From Paramuribaculum intestinale (lineage in GTDB: Bacteria; Bacteroidota; Bacteroidia; Bacteroidales; Muribaculaceae), in assembly GCF_003024925.1 (NCBI RefSeq), contig NZ_PUED01000005.1, positions 1 to 37,761 on the forward strand: DNA of 37,761 nt, in the 5' to 3' direction. The notes under the pieces were generated by a model. It had not been told where the DNA came from. It saw only the letters and a program-made list of their open reading frames with translations, and did not search any database. A program made the position numbers and the translations under genes. Below, piece after piece: positions 16,845-30,560 of this stretch (its first letter is position 1; each line of letters begins with the position of its first letter).

Positions 16845-19800
16845 ATGTCAGTAACAACAAAAAAACCTCGCGTAAACTTCGCTTCGGTGAAGAACCCGTT
16901 GCCTTATCCTGACTTTCTGGAGGTGCAGCTGAAGTCGTTCCAGGACTTCCTGCAGCTTGACACTCCTCCCGAGAAGCGCAACAATGAGGGCCTGTACAAG
17001 GTCTTCGCGGAAAACTTCCCGATCGCGGACACCCGCAATAACTTCGTGCTCGAATTTCTCGACTACTATATCGACCCTCCCCGCTATACGATTGAGGAGT
17101 GTCTGGAGCGTGGTCTGACCTACAGCGTGCCTCTGAAGGCCAAGCTGAAGCTTTATTGTACAGACCCCGATCACGAGGATTTCGATACGGTGATCCAGGA
17201 TGTGTATCTGGGTCCGATCCCGTATATGACGGAAAAGGGCACTTTTGTGATCAACGGTGCCGAGCGCGTGGTGGTGTCGCAGCTCCATCGTTCGCCGGGC
17301 GTATTCTTCGGCCAGAGCACTCATGCCAATGGTACGAAGCTCTACAGCGGCCGTATCATCCCGTTCCGCGGTTCGTGGATCGAGTTTGCGACTGACATCA
17401 ACAATGTGATGTATGCCTATATCGACCGCAAGAAGAAATTGCCGGTGACTACGCTTCTGCGTGCCATCGGTCTGGAGAGCGATAAGGACATCATCGACAT
17501 ATTCGGTCTGGCCGAGGAGGTGAAGGTGACCAAGAGCGCCCTGCAGGCAGCCAAGGGACGTCGCCTCGCAGCCCGTGTGCTCCGTTCGTGGGTGGAGGAT
17601 TTCTCCGATCCCGACACCGGTGAGGTGATGACGATGGAGCGCAACGAGGTGGTCGTGGACCGTGAGGAAACGCTTTCTGACGAAAACATAGAGCATATCC
17701 TCGAGTCGGGCATCAAGAGCATTCTGCTCCACCGCGAGGATGCCAACACCAACGAGTATTCGATCATACTCAACACCCTGCAGAAGGATCCCACCAACTC
17801 CGAGCGCGAGGCCATCCAGTATATCTACCGGCAGCTCCGCAGCGCCGAGGCACCTGACGACGCCAGCGCACGCGAGGTGATCACCAACCTTTTCTTCTCG
17901 GAGAAGCGCTATGATCTGGGTGAGGTGGGCCGCTACCGCATCAACAAGAAATTAGGGCTGACGACTCCTATGGACGTGAAAGTGCTCACGAAGGAGGATA
18001 TCATAGCCATCATAAAATATCTCATCGAGCTGATCAACTCAAAGGCCGACGTGGATGATATCGACCATCTGTCGAACCGCCGCGTGCGTACGGTCGGCGA
18101 GCAGCTCTACAATCAGTTCGGCGTGGGTCTGGCCCGTATGGCCCGCACGATCCGCGAGCGCATGAACGTGCGTGACAACGAGGTGTTCACGCCGATCGAT
18201 CTGATCAACGCCAAGACTATCTCGTCGGTGATCAACACTTTCTTCGGCACGAACGCTCTGTCGCAGTTCATGGACCAGACCAATCCTCTGGCCGAAATGA
18301 CTCACAAGCGCCGTATGTCGGCTCTCGGTCCCGGCGGTCTGTCGCGTGAGCGCGCCGGCTTCGAGGTGCGCGACGTTCACTATACCCATTATGGCCGTCT
18401 GTGTCCGATCGAGACTCCTGAAGGACCCAACATCGGTCTGATCTCCTCGCTCTGCATCTATGCAAAGATCAATGATCTGGGCTTTATCGAGACTCCTTAC
18501 CGCAAGGTGGAGAACTCTAAGGTGGAGCTCAACAACGACGAGATCGTCTATCTGACGGCCGAAGTGGAGGAGGGCAAGGTGATAGCGCAGGGCAATGCGC
18601 CGCTTAACGACGACGGCACTTTTGTGCGCGACCGTGTGAAGGCGCGTCTTGACGCCGACTTCCCCATCGTGCCTCCGACCGAGGTGGAACTGATGGACGT
18701 GTCGCCCACACAGATCGCTTCTATCGCTGCCGCTCTTATCCCCTTCCTGGAGCATGACGACGCCAACCGTGCGCTGATGGGATCGAACATGATGCGTCAG
18801 GCCGTGCCGCTGCTGCGCAGCGAGAGCCCGATCGTGGGCACCGGCCTGGAGGGTCAGCTGATCCGCGACTCGCGCACGCAGATCATGGCCGAGGGCGAGG
18901 GTACGATAGAGTTTGTCGACGCCACTGTGATCCGTATCCGCTACGACCGCACCGAGGAGGAGGAGTACGTGGCATTCGAAAGCGCCGTCAAGGAGTACCA
19001 TATACCGAAGTTCCGCAAGACCAACCAGAATACCACCATCGACCTTCGTCCGATCTGCGAGAAGGGTCAGCGTGTGAGCAAGGGCATGATCCTCACCGAG
19101 GGTTATTCGACCGAAAACGGCGAGCTCGCTCTGGGACGCAACCTCAAGGTGGCATTCATGCCCTGGAAGGGTTATAACTATGAGGACGCCATCGTGCTCA
19201 ACGAGCGCGTGGTAAAGGAGGATTTACTGACTTCGATCCATGTCGACGAGTTCTCGCTCGAAGTGCGCGAGACAAAGCGCGGTGTGGAGGAACTGACCTC
19301 GGATATTCCCAATGTCAGCGAGGATGCCACGAAGGATCTCGACGAGCGCGGTATCATCCGCGTGGGCGCGCATGTCGGCCCGGGCGACATCATGATCGGT
19401 AAGATCACACCCAAGGGCGAGAGCGATCCCACTCCCGAGGAGAAGCTGCTCCGCGCCATATTCGGTGAGAAGGCCGGCGATGTGAAGGATGCTTCGCTGA
19501 AGGCCACTCCGTCGCTGAAGGGTGTGGTGATCGGCACCAACCTGTTCAGCCGTGCCGCCAAGCAGCGTCGCACCAAGAGCGCCAACGCCCAGCTGCCCAA
19601 ACTCGACGAAGAGTATGAGAGCAAGCAGACCGAGCTGAAGAATCTGCTTGTGAGCAAGCTCATGAAGCTTACCGACGGCAAGTCCTCGCAGGGTGTGAAG
19701 GATTTCCTCGGCTCTGAAATCATAACGAAGGGCGACAAGTTCACAGCTGCCCGTCTGCGCGACATAGACTACGATACGATCAATCTGAGCAAATGGACAG

Positions 19801-20657
19801 CCGATGCCCACAGCAACGACCTGATCCGCTCTACGATCGTCAACTATCTGCGCAAGTCGAAGGAGATCGACGCTGAGTTGCGCCGCAAGAAATTCGACAT
19901 CTCGATCGGCGACGAGCTACCTTCGGGCATCATGCAGATGGCCAAGGTGTATGTGGCCAAGAAGCGTAAGATCAGCGTCGGCGACAAGATGGCCGGCCGC
20001 CACGGCAACAAGGGTATCGTCAGCCGCATCGTGCGTCAGGAGGATATGCCCTTCCTGGCCGACGGCACTCCGGTCGACATAGTGCTCAACCCTCTGGGTG
20101 TGCCTTCGCGAATGAACCTCGGACAGATCTTCGAGACCGTGCTCGGATGGGCAGGCCGCGAGCTGGGCGAGAAGTTTGCCACTCCGATCTTCGACGGCGC
20201 CGATCTCGACGACCTCAACGCCTGGACCGACAAGGCAGGCGTGCCGCGCTACGGTAAGAGCTACCTCTACGACGGCGGCACTGGCGAGCGTTTCGACCAG
20301 CCGGCCACCGTGGGTGTGATCTACATGCTCAAGCTCGGCCACATGGTCGAGGACAAGATGCATGCGCGCAGCATCGGTCCGTACTCGCTGATCACGCAGC
20401 AGCCTCTGGGCGGTAAGGCCCAGTTCGGCGGCCAGCGTTTCGGAGAGATGGAGGTGTGGGCGCTGGAAGCTTTCGGCGCATCGCACATCCTTCAGGAGAT
20501 ACTGACTATAAAGAGCGACGATGTCACCGGCCGTTCGAAGGCCTACGAGGCGATAGTCAAGGGCGATCCTATGCCGCCGGCCGGCATCCCCGAATCGCTC
20601 AACGTGCTGCTCCACGAGCTGCGCGGCCTCGGACTGAGCATCAATCTCGAGCAGTAA
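16845..20657 (+). CDS. rpoB: DNA-directed RNA polymerase subunit beta
   Basis: Catalytic-core subunit of RNA polymerase. It has 1270 residues, and the start [18 protein letters not shown] fits Bacteroidetes RpoB. The rifampicin pocket segment reads [19 protein letters not shown], then SALGPGG. Ser, Asp and His at the E. coli 512, 516 and 526 equivalents, and Ser at the 531 equivalent (about residue 492 here), are unchanged, so the sequence predicts rifampicin sensitivity at those sites. Downstream are the [13 protein letters not shown] and [21 protein letters not shown] signatures. rpoC begins 37 bases after the stop. Confidence 0.99.
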   Translation: MSVTTKKPRVNFASVKNPLPYPDFLEVQLKSFQDFLQLDTPPEKRNNEGLYKVFAENFPIADTRNNFVLEFLDYYIDPPRYTIEECLERGLTYSVPLKAKLKLYCTDPDHEDFDTVIQDVYLGPIPYMTEKGTFVINGAERVVVSQLHRSPGVFFGQSTHANGTKLYSGRIIPFRGSWIEFATDINNVMYAYIDRKKKLPVTTLLRAIGLESDKDIIDIFGLAEEVKVTKSALQAAKGRRLAARVLRSWVEDFSDPDTGEVMTMERNEVVVDREETLSDENIEHILESGIKSILLHREDANTNEYSIILNTLQKDPTNSEREAIQYIYRQLRSAEAPDDASAREVITNLFFSEKRYDLGEVGRYRINKKLGLTTPMDVKVLTKEDIIAIIKYLIELINSKADVDDIDHLSNRRVRTVGEQLYNQFGVGLARMARTIRERMNVRDNEVFTPIDLINAKTISSVINTFFGTNALSQFMDQTNPLAEMTHKRRMSALGPGGLSRERAGFEVRDVHYTHYGRLCPIETPEGPNIGLISSLCIYAKINDLGFIETPYRKVENSKVELNNDEIVYLTAEVEEGKVIAQGNAPLNDDGTFVRDRVKARLDADFPIVPPTEVELMDVSPTQIASIAAALIPFLEHDDANRALMGSNMMRQAVPLLRSESPIVGTGLEGQLIRDSRTQIMAEGEGTIEFVDATVIRIRYDRTEEEEYVAFESAVKEYHIPKFRKTNQNTTIDLRPICEKGQRVSKGMILTEGYSTENGELALGRNLKVAFMPWKGYNYEDAIVLNERVVKEDLLTSIHVDEFSLEVRETKRGVEELTSDIPNVSEDATKDLDERGIIRVGAHVGPGDIMIGKITPKGESDPTPEEKLLRAIFGEKAGDVKDASLKATPSLKGVVIGTNLFSRAAKQRRTKSANAQLPKLDEEYESKQTELKNLLVSKLMKLTDGKSSQGVKDFLGSEIITKGDKFTAARLRDIDYDTINLSKWTADAHSNDLIRSTIVNYLRKSKEIDAELRRKKFDISIGDELPSGIMQMAKVYVAKKRKISVGDKMAGRHGNKGIVSRIVRQEDMPFLADGTPVDIVLNPLGVPSRMNLGQIFETVLGWAGRELGEKFATPIFDGADLDDLNAWTDKAGVPRYGKSYLYDGGTGERFDQPATVGVIYMLKLGHMVEDKMHARSIGPYSLITQQPLGGKAQFGGQRFGEMEVWALEAFGASHILQEILTIKSDDVTGRSKAYEAIVKGDPMPPAGIPESLNVLLHELRGLGLSINLEQ

Positions 20658-20694
20658 GCATTAATCCCAACGACTCTCATCCAAAATCAATATA

Positions 20695-24999
<4,305 letters not shown>

Positions 25000-25013
25000 A
25001 TCGCCTGTGGTGT

Positions 25014-25047
25014 GCCGGAGCGGATCCTTCGCCGGACCCGCTCCGGC
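25014..25047 (+). other. GC-rich hairpin after rpoC
   Basis: GCCGGAGCGG (25014-25023) pairs perfectly with CCGCTCCGGC (25038-25047), giving a 10-bp stem and 14-base loop. No T run follows, so it is more likely an RNA-end stabilising or processing structure than a terminator by itself. Confidence 0.6.
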
Positions 25048-25106
25048 AGCGCCCCTCCGAAGCCCGTGTGACGGACGTTGTTACCGGCGTTCGTGATTAT
25101 GATACA

Positions 25107-25140
25107 AAGCCCCTGCGTCCATGATGCGACGCAGGGGCTT
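25107..25140. terminator. Strong, probably bidirectional terminator between rpoC and the beta-barrel gene
   Basis: AAGCCCCTGCGTC (25107-25119) pairs with GACGCAGGGGCTT (25128-25140), a perfect 13-bp stem with an 8-base loop. It lies between convergent units, and its A/T ends suit termination from either side, although the flanking T runs are short. Confidence 0.85.
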
Positions 25141-25173
25141 GCTTTCTATGGGTAAAGCCCGGTGGGATTGAGG

Positions 25174-25785
25174 TCAGAATGTGATGGACGCGCCGATTTC
25201 GAGACGGCGGAGGGATGCGTCGATGATCCAGTTGCCCCGTCCGAGGCATCCGGGTGCTTCGGCCTTGTAGGAGCGCTCCGAGTGGTTGAAGCCAATGAAA
25301 AGATAGCGCAGTTTGAGATCTACCGGACTATTGGCGATGCGATAGGCTATACACGGTGTAAATCCGACCTCTGTCATGTCGGTATGCTTATATGGATATG
25401 TATTATTATATCCGTTGATAAGGTATCCGTTTGAATCGTAGGTATTAAATGTGGCGTGAGCTTCGGTGATGAGGCGAAGTCCTGAAGCAAATCTCATGAA
25501 GCTCTATTCTCCATATATGCCGACCCCGACATACTCGTTGTAATCTTTGAATTTTTCATATCTGAAAAATGCACCGGCCTCCCAGTCAGCGTTGAATTTA
25601 TATCCGATACGCGGCGAAGCTACCAGACCATAGTGGTTGTCGCTGTGATGATTGAAAGAGCGATGGCTGTGGCTGACTCCGAACAGTGCCGATACGGTGA
25701 TTCCTCGGTCGTCGCTGAAGTCGATGGCTTGGCTCTGGTATATAGCACAAAAAGCGGCCATGATTGTAATAATAAGTCTTTTCAT
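25174..25785 (-). pseudogene. Outer-membrane beta-barrel protein broken by an in-frame TAG
   Basis: One reading frame interrupted by a single stop (TAG at 25504-25506, codon 94). Without it the product would be 203 residues. Residues 1-20 are a signal peptide (MKRLIITIMAAFCAIYQSQA). The rest alternates polar and aromatic residues, as in small porin-like or OmpA-like barrels (GYKFNADWEAGAFFRYEKF, CIAYRIANSPVDLKLRYLF), and ends in Phe (GASITF), the usual signal for insertion by BAM. The reading GIYGE-stop-SFMRF suggests a Tyr codon changed to TAG. Both halves keep barrel-like sequence, so the change is recent, is a sequencing error, or is read through. The specific function is not recognisable. 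Base composition is more AT-rich than the surroundings. Confidence 0.8.
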
Positions 25786-26078
25786 GGAGAAAGTGTGAAT
25801 TAGATGGGTTATTTACGATGTTTATATTGTCGACCGGATGGTAAGTATATTCTGATAGTTATTGGATTGGGTTTTGCGCAAAGTTGTAGAATTTAATTCT
25901 GAAAATCAAGGTTTAATATTGTTAAATAAGATTAATAACAGTAAGGCGTGTTATGATATTCACAACATATTAGCTGAATGGGTAATACGCCCGTTGGACG
26001 TTGTGCGGCGTCGGGATCGGATGCGCGTAGCGAAGGGTAATGGTGACTATGCAGCGGGATGATGGTGGTGTGGGATAG
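25786..26078. other. AT-rich intergenic region without a recognised gene
   Basis: 293 bases between two minus-strand genes. The middle (about 25800-25980) is clearly AT-rich compared with the GC-rich neighbours. I found no convincing promoter, hairpin or tRNA. A 66-codon plus-strand frame (25862-26062) has no family resemblance and is not accepted as a gene. Confidence 0.5.
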
Positions 26079-27164
26079 TCAGAGGGAGTGATAGAGGTCG
26101 AGGACGGCGGCGGCGATGCGATCCCAGTCGTAGTCGGCGAGGTTGTAGGTGCGGCGTGCATGGCGCGCGGTCTTGTCGAGAATAAGTGCGGTCAGGGCGG
26201 CGGCGTCGCCGGGAGGAAAAAAGTCGGCGGGAGCAAGCTGCGGCAGGCGGCACGATTCGATGTCGCTCACAGCTACGTCGAGGCTGTGGCTCATGGCTTC
26301 GAGGAGTGCTATGGGGAGTCCTTCGTGGAGCGATGGCATTACAAACAGGGCTGCATCGGCCAGCAGGGCGTTGATGTGTGATCGGTCGACGGCTCCTGTC
26401 ATCACCACTCCGGATTCGGCTGCGAGCCGTGTGAGTGCCGCCGAGTAGGCTGTCGGATGGTCGGCTCCTCCGGCCACTACGATGCGCAGGCCGGCTTCGC
26501 GCAGTGCGGGGGCTGTTTCTATAAGTGTGTGGAGGCCTTTTTCGGGCACGAGGCGTCCGACGGCCACGACGTAGCGGCGCGGCTTTAGTCCGAGCGACGA
26601 GATCCATTGCGGGTCGGATGCTCCGGCGTCGGGAGGGTTGACTCCGTTGGGTATTGTGAGGAGTCTCCGGTGAGAGCCGTAGCGTGAGGTCAGTGACTCT
26701 GTGATAGGCCCGGAGATGGATATGACGGCGTTGCTTGTCAGCATTGCCGCGCGCTCTCCGAGGCGCAGTGCGAGGCGTGCGATGCGTCCCCATTTAGCGC
26801 GGTTGTAGTCGTGGCCGTGGAGTGTGGTGACCACTTTCATGCCGAGCAGACGTGCGATGGGCGCCATGAGAGCCGGTCCGCAGGCGTGGAGGTGGATTAT
26901 GTCGGCTCCGGCCATTCGTGCCTTTACGACGGCCAGAAATGTGTGTATGATAGTTTCGGTCGACTGCCGTCTGGGGGAGTAGAGTGTGTCGAGCCTCACG
27001 CCACGGTAGGCGGTGCCGGCATCGGGCGACATATACGGACGGCGGCACATCACAGTCACATCGACTCCCCGGGCGGCTATCCGCGTATAAAGCTCGCGGC
27101 AGTGGGTCTCGACGCCTCCCTGTATGCCGGGAAATCCGCGTGTGCCTGCTACTGCGATCTTCAT
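26079..27164 (-). CDS. GT4 family glycosyltransferase
   Basis: 361-residue cytoplasmic, GT-B fold, retaining glycosyltransferase. The N-terminal acceptor domain begins KIAVAGTRGFPGIQGGVETH, the glycine-rich loop of GT4 enzymes that extend capsule or exopolysaccharide units. The C-terminal nucleotide-sugar domain has VGRLVPEKG (202-210) and the E(x7)E motif at Glu281 and Glu289 (HEGLPIALLEAM). The donor sugar and linkage cannot be read from sequence. Its ATG overlaps the stop of the upstream chain-length gene (ATGA), so it is the last, translationally coupled gene of the exopolysaccharide cassette. It is the cassette's only glycosyltransferase. Confidence 0.93.
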   Translation of the reverse strand: MKIAVAGTRGFPGIQGGVETHCRELYTRIAARGVDVTVMCRRPYMSPDAGTAYRGVRLDTLYSPRRQSTETIIHTFLAVVKARMAGADIIHLHACGPALMAPIARLLGMKVVTTLHGHDYNRAKWGRIARLALRLGERAAMLTSNAVISISGPITESLTSRYGSHRRLLTIPNGVNPPDAGASDPQWISSLGLKPRRYVVAVGRLVPEKGLHTLIETAPALREAGLRIVVAGGADHPTAYSAALTRLAAESGVVMTGAVDRSHINALLADAALFVMPSLHEGLPIALLEAMSHSLDVAVSDIESCRLPQLAPADFFPPGDAAALTALILDKTARHARRTYNLADYDWDRIAAAVLDLYHSL

Positions 27165-29230
27165 GTGGTGGAGATAGCTATGATGAGGTGCTTCGGATCA
27201 AAGCCTTCGAGCTGTCGTATCAGGTGTCGGCGGCCGGTGGTGTTCCGGCCTACGATGAGGAGCAGCGCAGCGCCGTCGGCGTCGGCAAGGGTGTGCAGTT
27301 CGTCGAAGTGTCCGGGATCGGGCACTTCGACGAACAGATAGTGTCCGGCCGACGTCGCGGCTTTTGCCCGCGAGTCGAATGCCGGCGACAGTAGGGTGTC
27401 GTTGTCGGTGACGTCGTTGATGATGTCGGCTGTCATTCCGGCGCGCTGCATGGCGTCGGTGATGGCCGTGATCGCTTCGCCGGGGGCGTCGATCAGGGCT
27501 GTATAGATGGTCAGCGGAGTGCGTCCGGCGGTGATGAGGGAGCGGAGTGTGCGCGCTCCGTCGCGGGGTTTGGTGAGGTCGATGACGGATGTGCGCTCTT
27601 CAAGTCCGCATCGCCTGAGGTCGAACGGGTCGGCGAGGCGGTCGCGGCATCGCAGGGTGAGCGACACTCCGGCGCCGATGAATCCGAGCATTGCCACAAG
27701 TGCGAGCGCGGTAACTGTCAGTGGTCGTCTGGCCGAAGGCTTGAGGGCTGTTATGGCCGGGTCGATGATGAAGCCGGTGGTGTTCTCCGAGTGGTATTGC
27801 AGCAGGGCGTTCTCGCGTTTCTGCAGCAGGAATGTGTAGAGTTCGTTCTTGATGTTGTTGTCGCGGAATATCTCCATGAACTCGCGCTCGTACGAGGGGA
27901 GTGCGTGGAGGTGGGAGTCGAGCGCTCCGGTGGCGCCCTTGCGGCGGTCTTCGGCCATTCGTGCTCCTTCGAGGAGCTGTGTGAAGGATGAGATGATACT
28001 CGTGCGCAGCTGGTCGATGCGCTGTTCGGCGGCGATAAGGGCGGTGTTGCCGGGCTTGGCTGAGCGCAGCAGTTCCTGTCGGAGCATCACCTGCTCGTTG
28101 TAGGCAGTTATGAAGGCGTTGGGTCCGCTCTCGGAGCCTGCGCTCGCCGACGATCCGGGGATGACTACTGCCGGAAGGAGTCCGGTGTGTCCTTGCCGGA
28201 GTGTGTTGAGTATCTGTTCGAAGTAAGCTATCTCTGCTGTGGTCTTGAGTGTCTCTTCGTGGGAGTCGAGGCTTTTCTCAAGAAGAATGGGGGCTTCGTT
28301 GCCGATGCTGATGAAGTTGGCCTTGGTCTTGAATTGTTCCACTCGCTTTTCGCTTTCGGTCAGTTCGGAGAAGATGTCGGCTATACGTTCGTCGAGAAAG
28401 CGTATCTCGGCCTCGGCGATCAGGTGTGTGCGTTCAAGTCGCTTGATATTGTACTGTCGCATGACCTCGTCGAGTATGGCGCGCCCGCGGTCGCGTCCCA
28501 CGTCGGTGATAGTGAGGCTTATGGCGTCGGACATCTTGTCGGCTATTTCGATAATCACCTTTTTGTAGAGCATGGCGGATGCTTCCGGCGTGCCTGTGAG
28601 GGCTGCAACAAACCGGCGTGAGTCGGTCGATGCGGTGTCGAGCGATGGCCCCGGGGCGATGGTGACATCTCCGAGCGGTGTGGGGATGCTGACGGGCAGC
28701 TTCGCGTCAGAAACCTGGGCGGAGTATTTTCCGGCTTTGAGCGATGCGGAAACCTTGCCGTCAGGGTGCAGGGTGATCTCGGCCTTGACCGGGACGGTGA
28801 GTGTGTCGAGAACGCTCCGTGCCATGCCGACGAGCAGTGGAGGCTCGGCAAACAGCAGGAGTTTGCGCAGTCCGTGGCGTTCGGAAAGCTCCGTGTTGAG
28901 GTTGAGCGCCGTGACGGTGCGCCGCATCACGTCCATGGTGTTGACGAGCATTATCTCGTTGTCGACGCTTGTGGTGGAGGCGCCTCCGATGGAGAATGTG
29001 CGCATCATCTGTGCCATGGGGTTGGCTGTCTGCGCTGGTTCGGACGAGCTGTCCTCTATGAGCATAGTGGCTGTGGATTCGTAGCGCGGCTGGGTGATGC
29101 AGCAGAATGCCGTGGCCATGGCCGCTATGAGGGCGCATCCGCCAAGATAGATCCATCTGTGGGAGCGTATGGCGCGCGCTATGCGTCGCAGGTCGATTTC
29201 GTTCTTGTCAGTGGTGGTGTTGGTTGCCAT
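27161..29230 (-). CDS. Wzz/Wzc-like polysaccharide co-polymerase with a degenerate BY-kinase domain
   Basis: 689-residue inner-membrane protein that should control polymer length and connect to the Wza channel. TM1 is at about 26-46; it is followed by a Wzz domain (PRYESTATMLIEDSS), a long coiled-coil periplasmic region and a GNVR-type segment before TM2 (about 503-525). Cytoplasmic residues 540-689 resemble a bacterial tyrosine kinase in order and length, but the Walker A site reads GEAIT (584-588) instead of GEGKT/S. The A' segment is ADIINDV without the usual Asp pair, and the Walker B position reads FVEVPDP. There is no tyrosine-rich tail. I infer a dead or non-kinase domain. It starts 27 bases after the Wzy-like gene and overlaps the GT4 start. 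Confidence 0.9.
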   Translation of the reverse strand: MATNTTTDKNEIDLRRIARAIRSHRWIYLGGCALIAAMATAFCCITQPRYESTATMLIEDSSSEPAQTANPMAQMMRTFSIGGASTTSVDNEIMLVNTMDVMRRTVTALNLNTELSERHGLRKLLLFAEPPLLVGMARSVLDTLTVPVKAEITLHPDGKVSASLKAGKYSAQVSDAKLPVSIPTPLGDVTIAPGPSLDTASTDSRRFVAALTGTPEASAMLYKKVIIEIADKMSDAISLTITDVGRDRGRAILDEVMRQYNIKRLERTHLIAEAEIRFLDERIADIFSELTESEKRVEQFKTKANFISIGNEAPILLEKSLDSHEETLKTTAEIAYFEQILNTLRQGHTGLLPAVVIPGSSASAGSESGPNAFITAYNEQVMLRQELLRSAKPGNTALIAAEQRIDQLRTSIISSFTQLLEGARMAEDRRKGATGALDSHLHALPSYEREFMEIFRDNNIKNELYTFLLQKRENALLQYHSENTTGFIIDPAITALKPSARRPLTVTALALVAMLGFIGAGVSLTLRCRDRLADPFDLRRCGLEERTSVIDLTKPRDGARTLRSLITAGRTPLTIYTALIDAPGEAITAITDAMQRAGMTADIINDVTDNDTLLSPAFDSRAKAATSAGHYLFVEVPDPGHFDELHTLADADGAALLLIVGRNTTGRRHLIRQLEGFDPKHLIIAISTT

Positions 29231-29257
29231 TGTCGGTTGGGGAGGATATGATTGACT

Positions 29258-30499
29258 TTATGACTGATTTCCTGAGGTGTGCGATCCGTAGGTGGCGGGA
29301 GTCGCGGAGCAGATGATGCCGAGGAGCATCATGCTTACTACTCCGGGTGGCTGTACGAGGGTGGTGCTGGCTATGCTTTCGATCAGCATAAACAGTATGA
29401 TGATCCATGCGATGGCGAAAAGCGCCTTGCCTTGTGCCAGTGTGCGTCGGATGCGTCGCAGCTTTGCGGCTACGTATATCCAGAAGGCAATGAATAGCGC
29501 CACGCCGGCGAGTCCCAGCTGTGCGAGCGAGGGGTAGTAGGCGTCGCAGATGAAGTCGGGTTGCGCGGGCGTGAGTCCGTAGACGTGGTTGAGACCATAT
29601 TCATAGTAGACCTTCGAGTAGTGGATCTCGCCCGATGCATGGGAGGCGAACGATGCGAGTCCGCTGCCGAAGGGGATGCGCGAGATCATGATCAGGAGGG
29701 CTGCGGCATAGAGTGCGGGGCGTGCGAGGTTTTCGATCCCTCCGCCACCGCCTCGGAGGTCGTAGCCGAGGTCGATGAAGTAGAAGCGGAATTTATTCCA
29801 TCCGACTGCCGCCACCAGTCCGCCGACCACAATGGCTGTCAGTAGCTGTCGGCTCGGTCTTATCGGTCGTCGGATTCGCATGTAGACGAGGATGAAGTAT
29901 AAGCTCACCACGCATGTGCCGAAGAATTTGGCTCGGCCGGAGGGGAGTCCGAGGGCGAGGAGCATGAATGCCATGGCTTTGTCGGTGGCCGATATGCTTC
30001 CGTCGGGACGGATGGAGCAGAGCAGCCACACGGCGAAGCTGATCACGGCGGTGATGCCCACTATGCTGATATGCATGATCAGGAGCTGTACGGTCTGGTT
30101 GCTGAAGGCCGATATGGCGGCTGCGGTGATCGCGTTGACCACGGCTATAGCGCGGAGTATCCGGCGGTCGGCGTCGGTGAACCGCGGCCCGACTGCCACG
30201 AATACGGCGAAAGCTATGTAGGGTTTGAGTTGTATGAGGTAGTCGACGGCGATGGCGTAGGGGGTGTTGTAGCTGACGGCTGTGATCGAATAGGCGGCAT
30301 AGAGGGCCATGATGCCCGTCATTACCCACAGCAGGCTGTAGCGGCACCATGCGCTGTTGACGGCTGAGTCGGTCAGTGCCAGGGCTATGAGGGCTATGAC
30401 AGTAAGCTCATCGACAGGCTTGACCAGCTGCGTGGATGGGAGCAGCAGAGCCAAGGCGAGGATGAGTATCCATGTGCATATTCGGTCGGTTTTGAGCAC
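29258..30499 (-). CDS. Wzy/O-antigen-ligase-like polysaccharide polymerase
   Basis: 413-residue polytopic inner-membrane protein with about 10-12 hydrophobic helices, starting with ICTWILILALALLLP. A large loop (about 240-330) contains GGGGGIENLARPALY, RIPFGSGLASFASH and a Tyr-rich YSKVYYEYGLNHVYG segment, then more helices. This layout, with a large periplasmic loop after the middle helices, fits the Wzy/WaaL/RfaL superfamily, which joins undecaprenyl-linked sugar units. Polymerase is favoured over ligase because the gene sits between the Wza and Wzz genes. Sequence conservation in the family is low, so the exact role is inferred from position. Confidence 0.85.
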   Translation of the reverse strand: MLKTDRICTWILILALALLLPSTQLVKPVDELTVIALIALALTDSAVNSAWCRYSLLWVMTGIMALYAAYSITAVSYNTPYAIAVDYLIQLKPYIAFAVFVAVGPRFTDADRRILRAIAVVNAITAAAISAFSNQTVQLLIMHISIVGITAVISFAVWLLCSIRPDGSISATDKAMAFMLLALGLPSGRAKFFGTCVVSLYFILVYMRIRRPIRPSRQLLTAIVVGGLVAAVGWNKFRFYFIDLGYDLRGGGGGIENLARPALYAAALLIMISRIPFGSGLASFASHASGEIHYSKVYYEYGLNHVYGLTPAQPDFICDAYYPSLAQLGLAGVALFIAFWIYVAAKLRRIRRTLAQGKALFAIAWIIILFMLIESIASTTLVQPPGVVSMMLLGIICSATPATYGSHTSGNQS

Positions 30500-30560
30500 T
30501 TTGTCGAAAGGTGGTAGGGTGAGGTCGGTAGTGTAGTGTTTCGGTGGCGTCTGTTGACGG

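Noticed and set aside
25850-25882. Possible minus-strand promoter for the beta-barrel gene (TTTG at 25879-25882)
   Set aside because: The matching -7 position reads TATCAGAA, too far from TAnnTTTG.
25862-26062. 66-codon plus-strand frame in the AT-rich gap
   Set aside because: No recognisable domain or promoter, and it lies in noncoding-looking AT-rich sequence.
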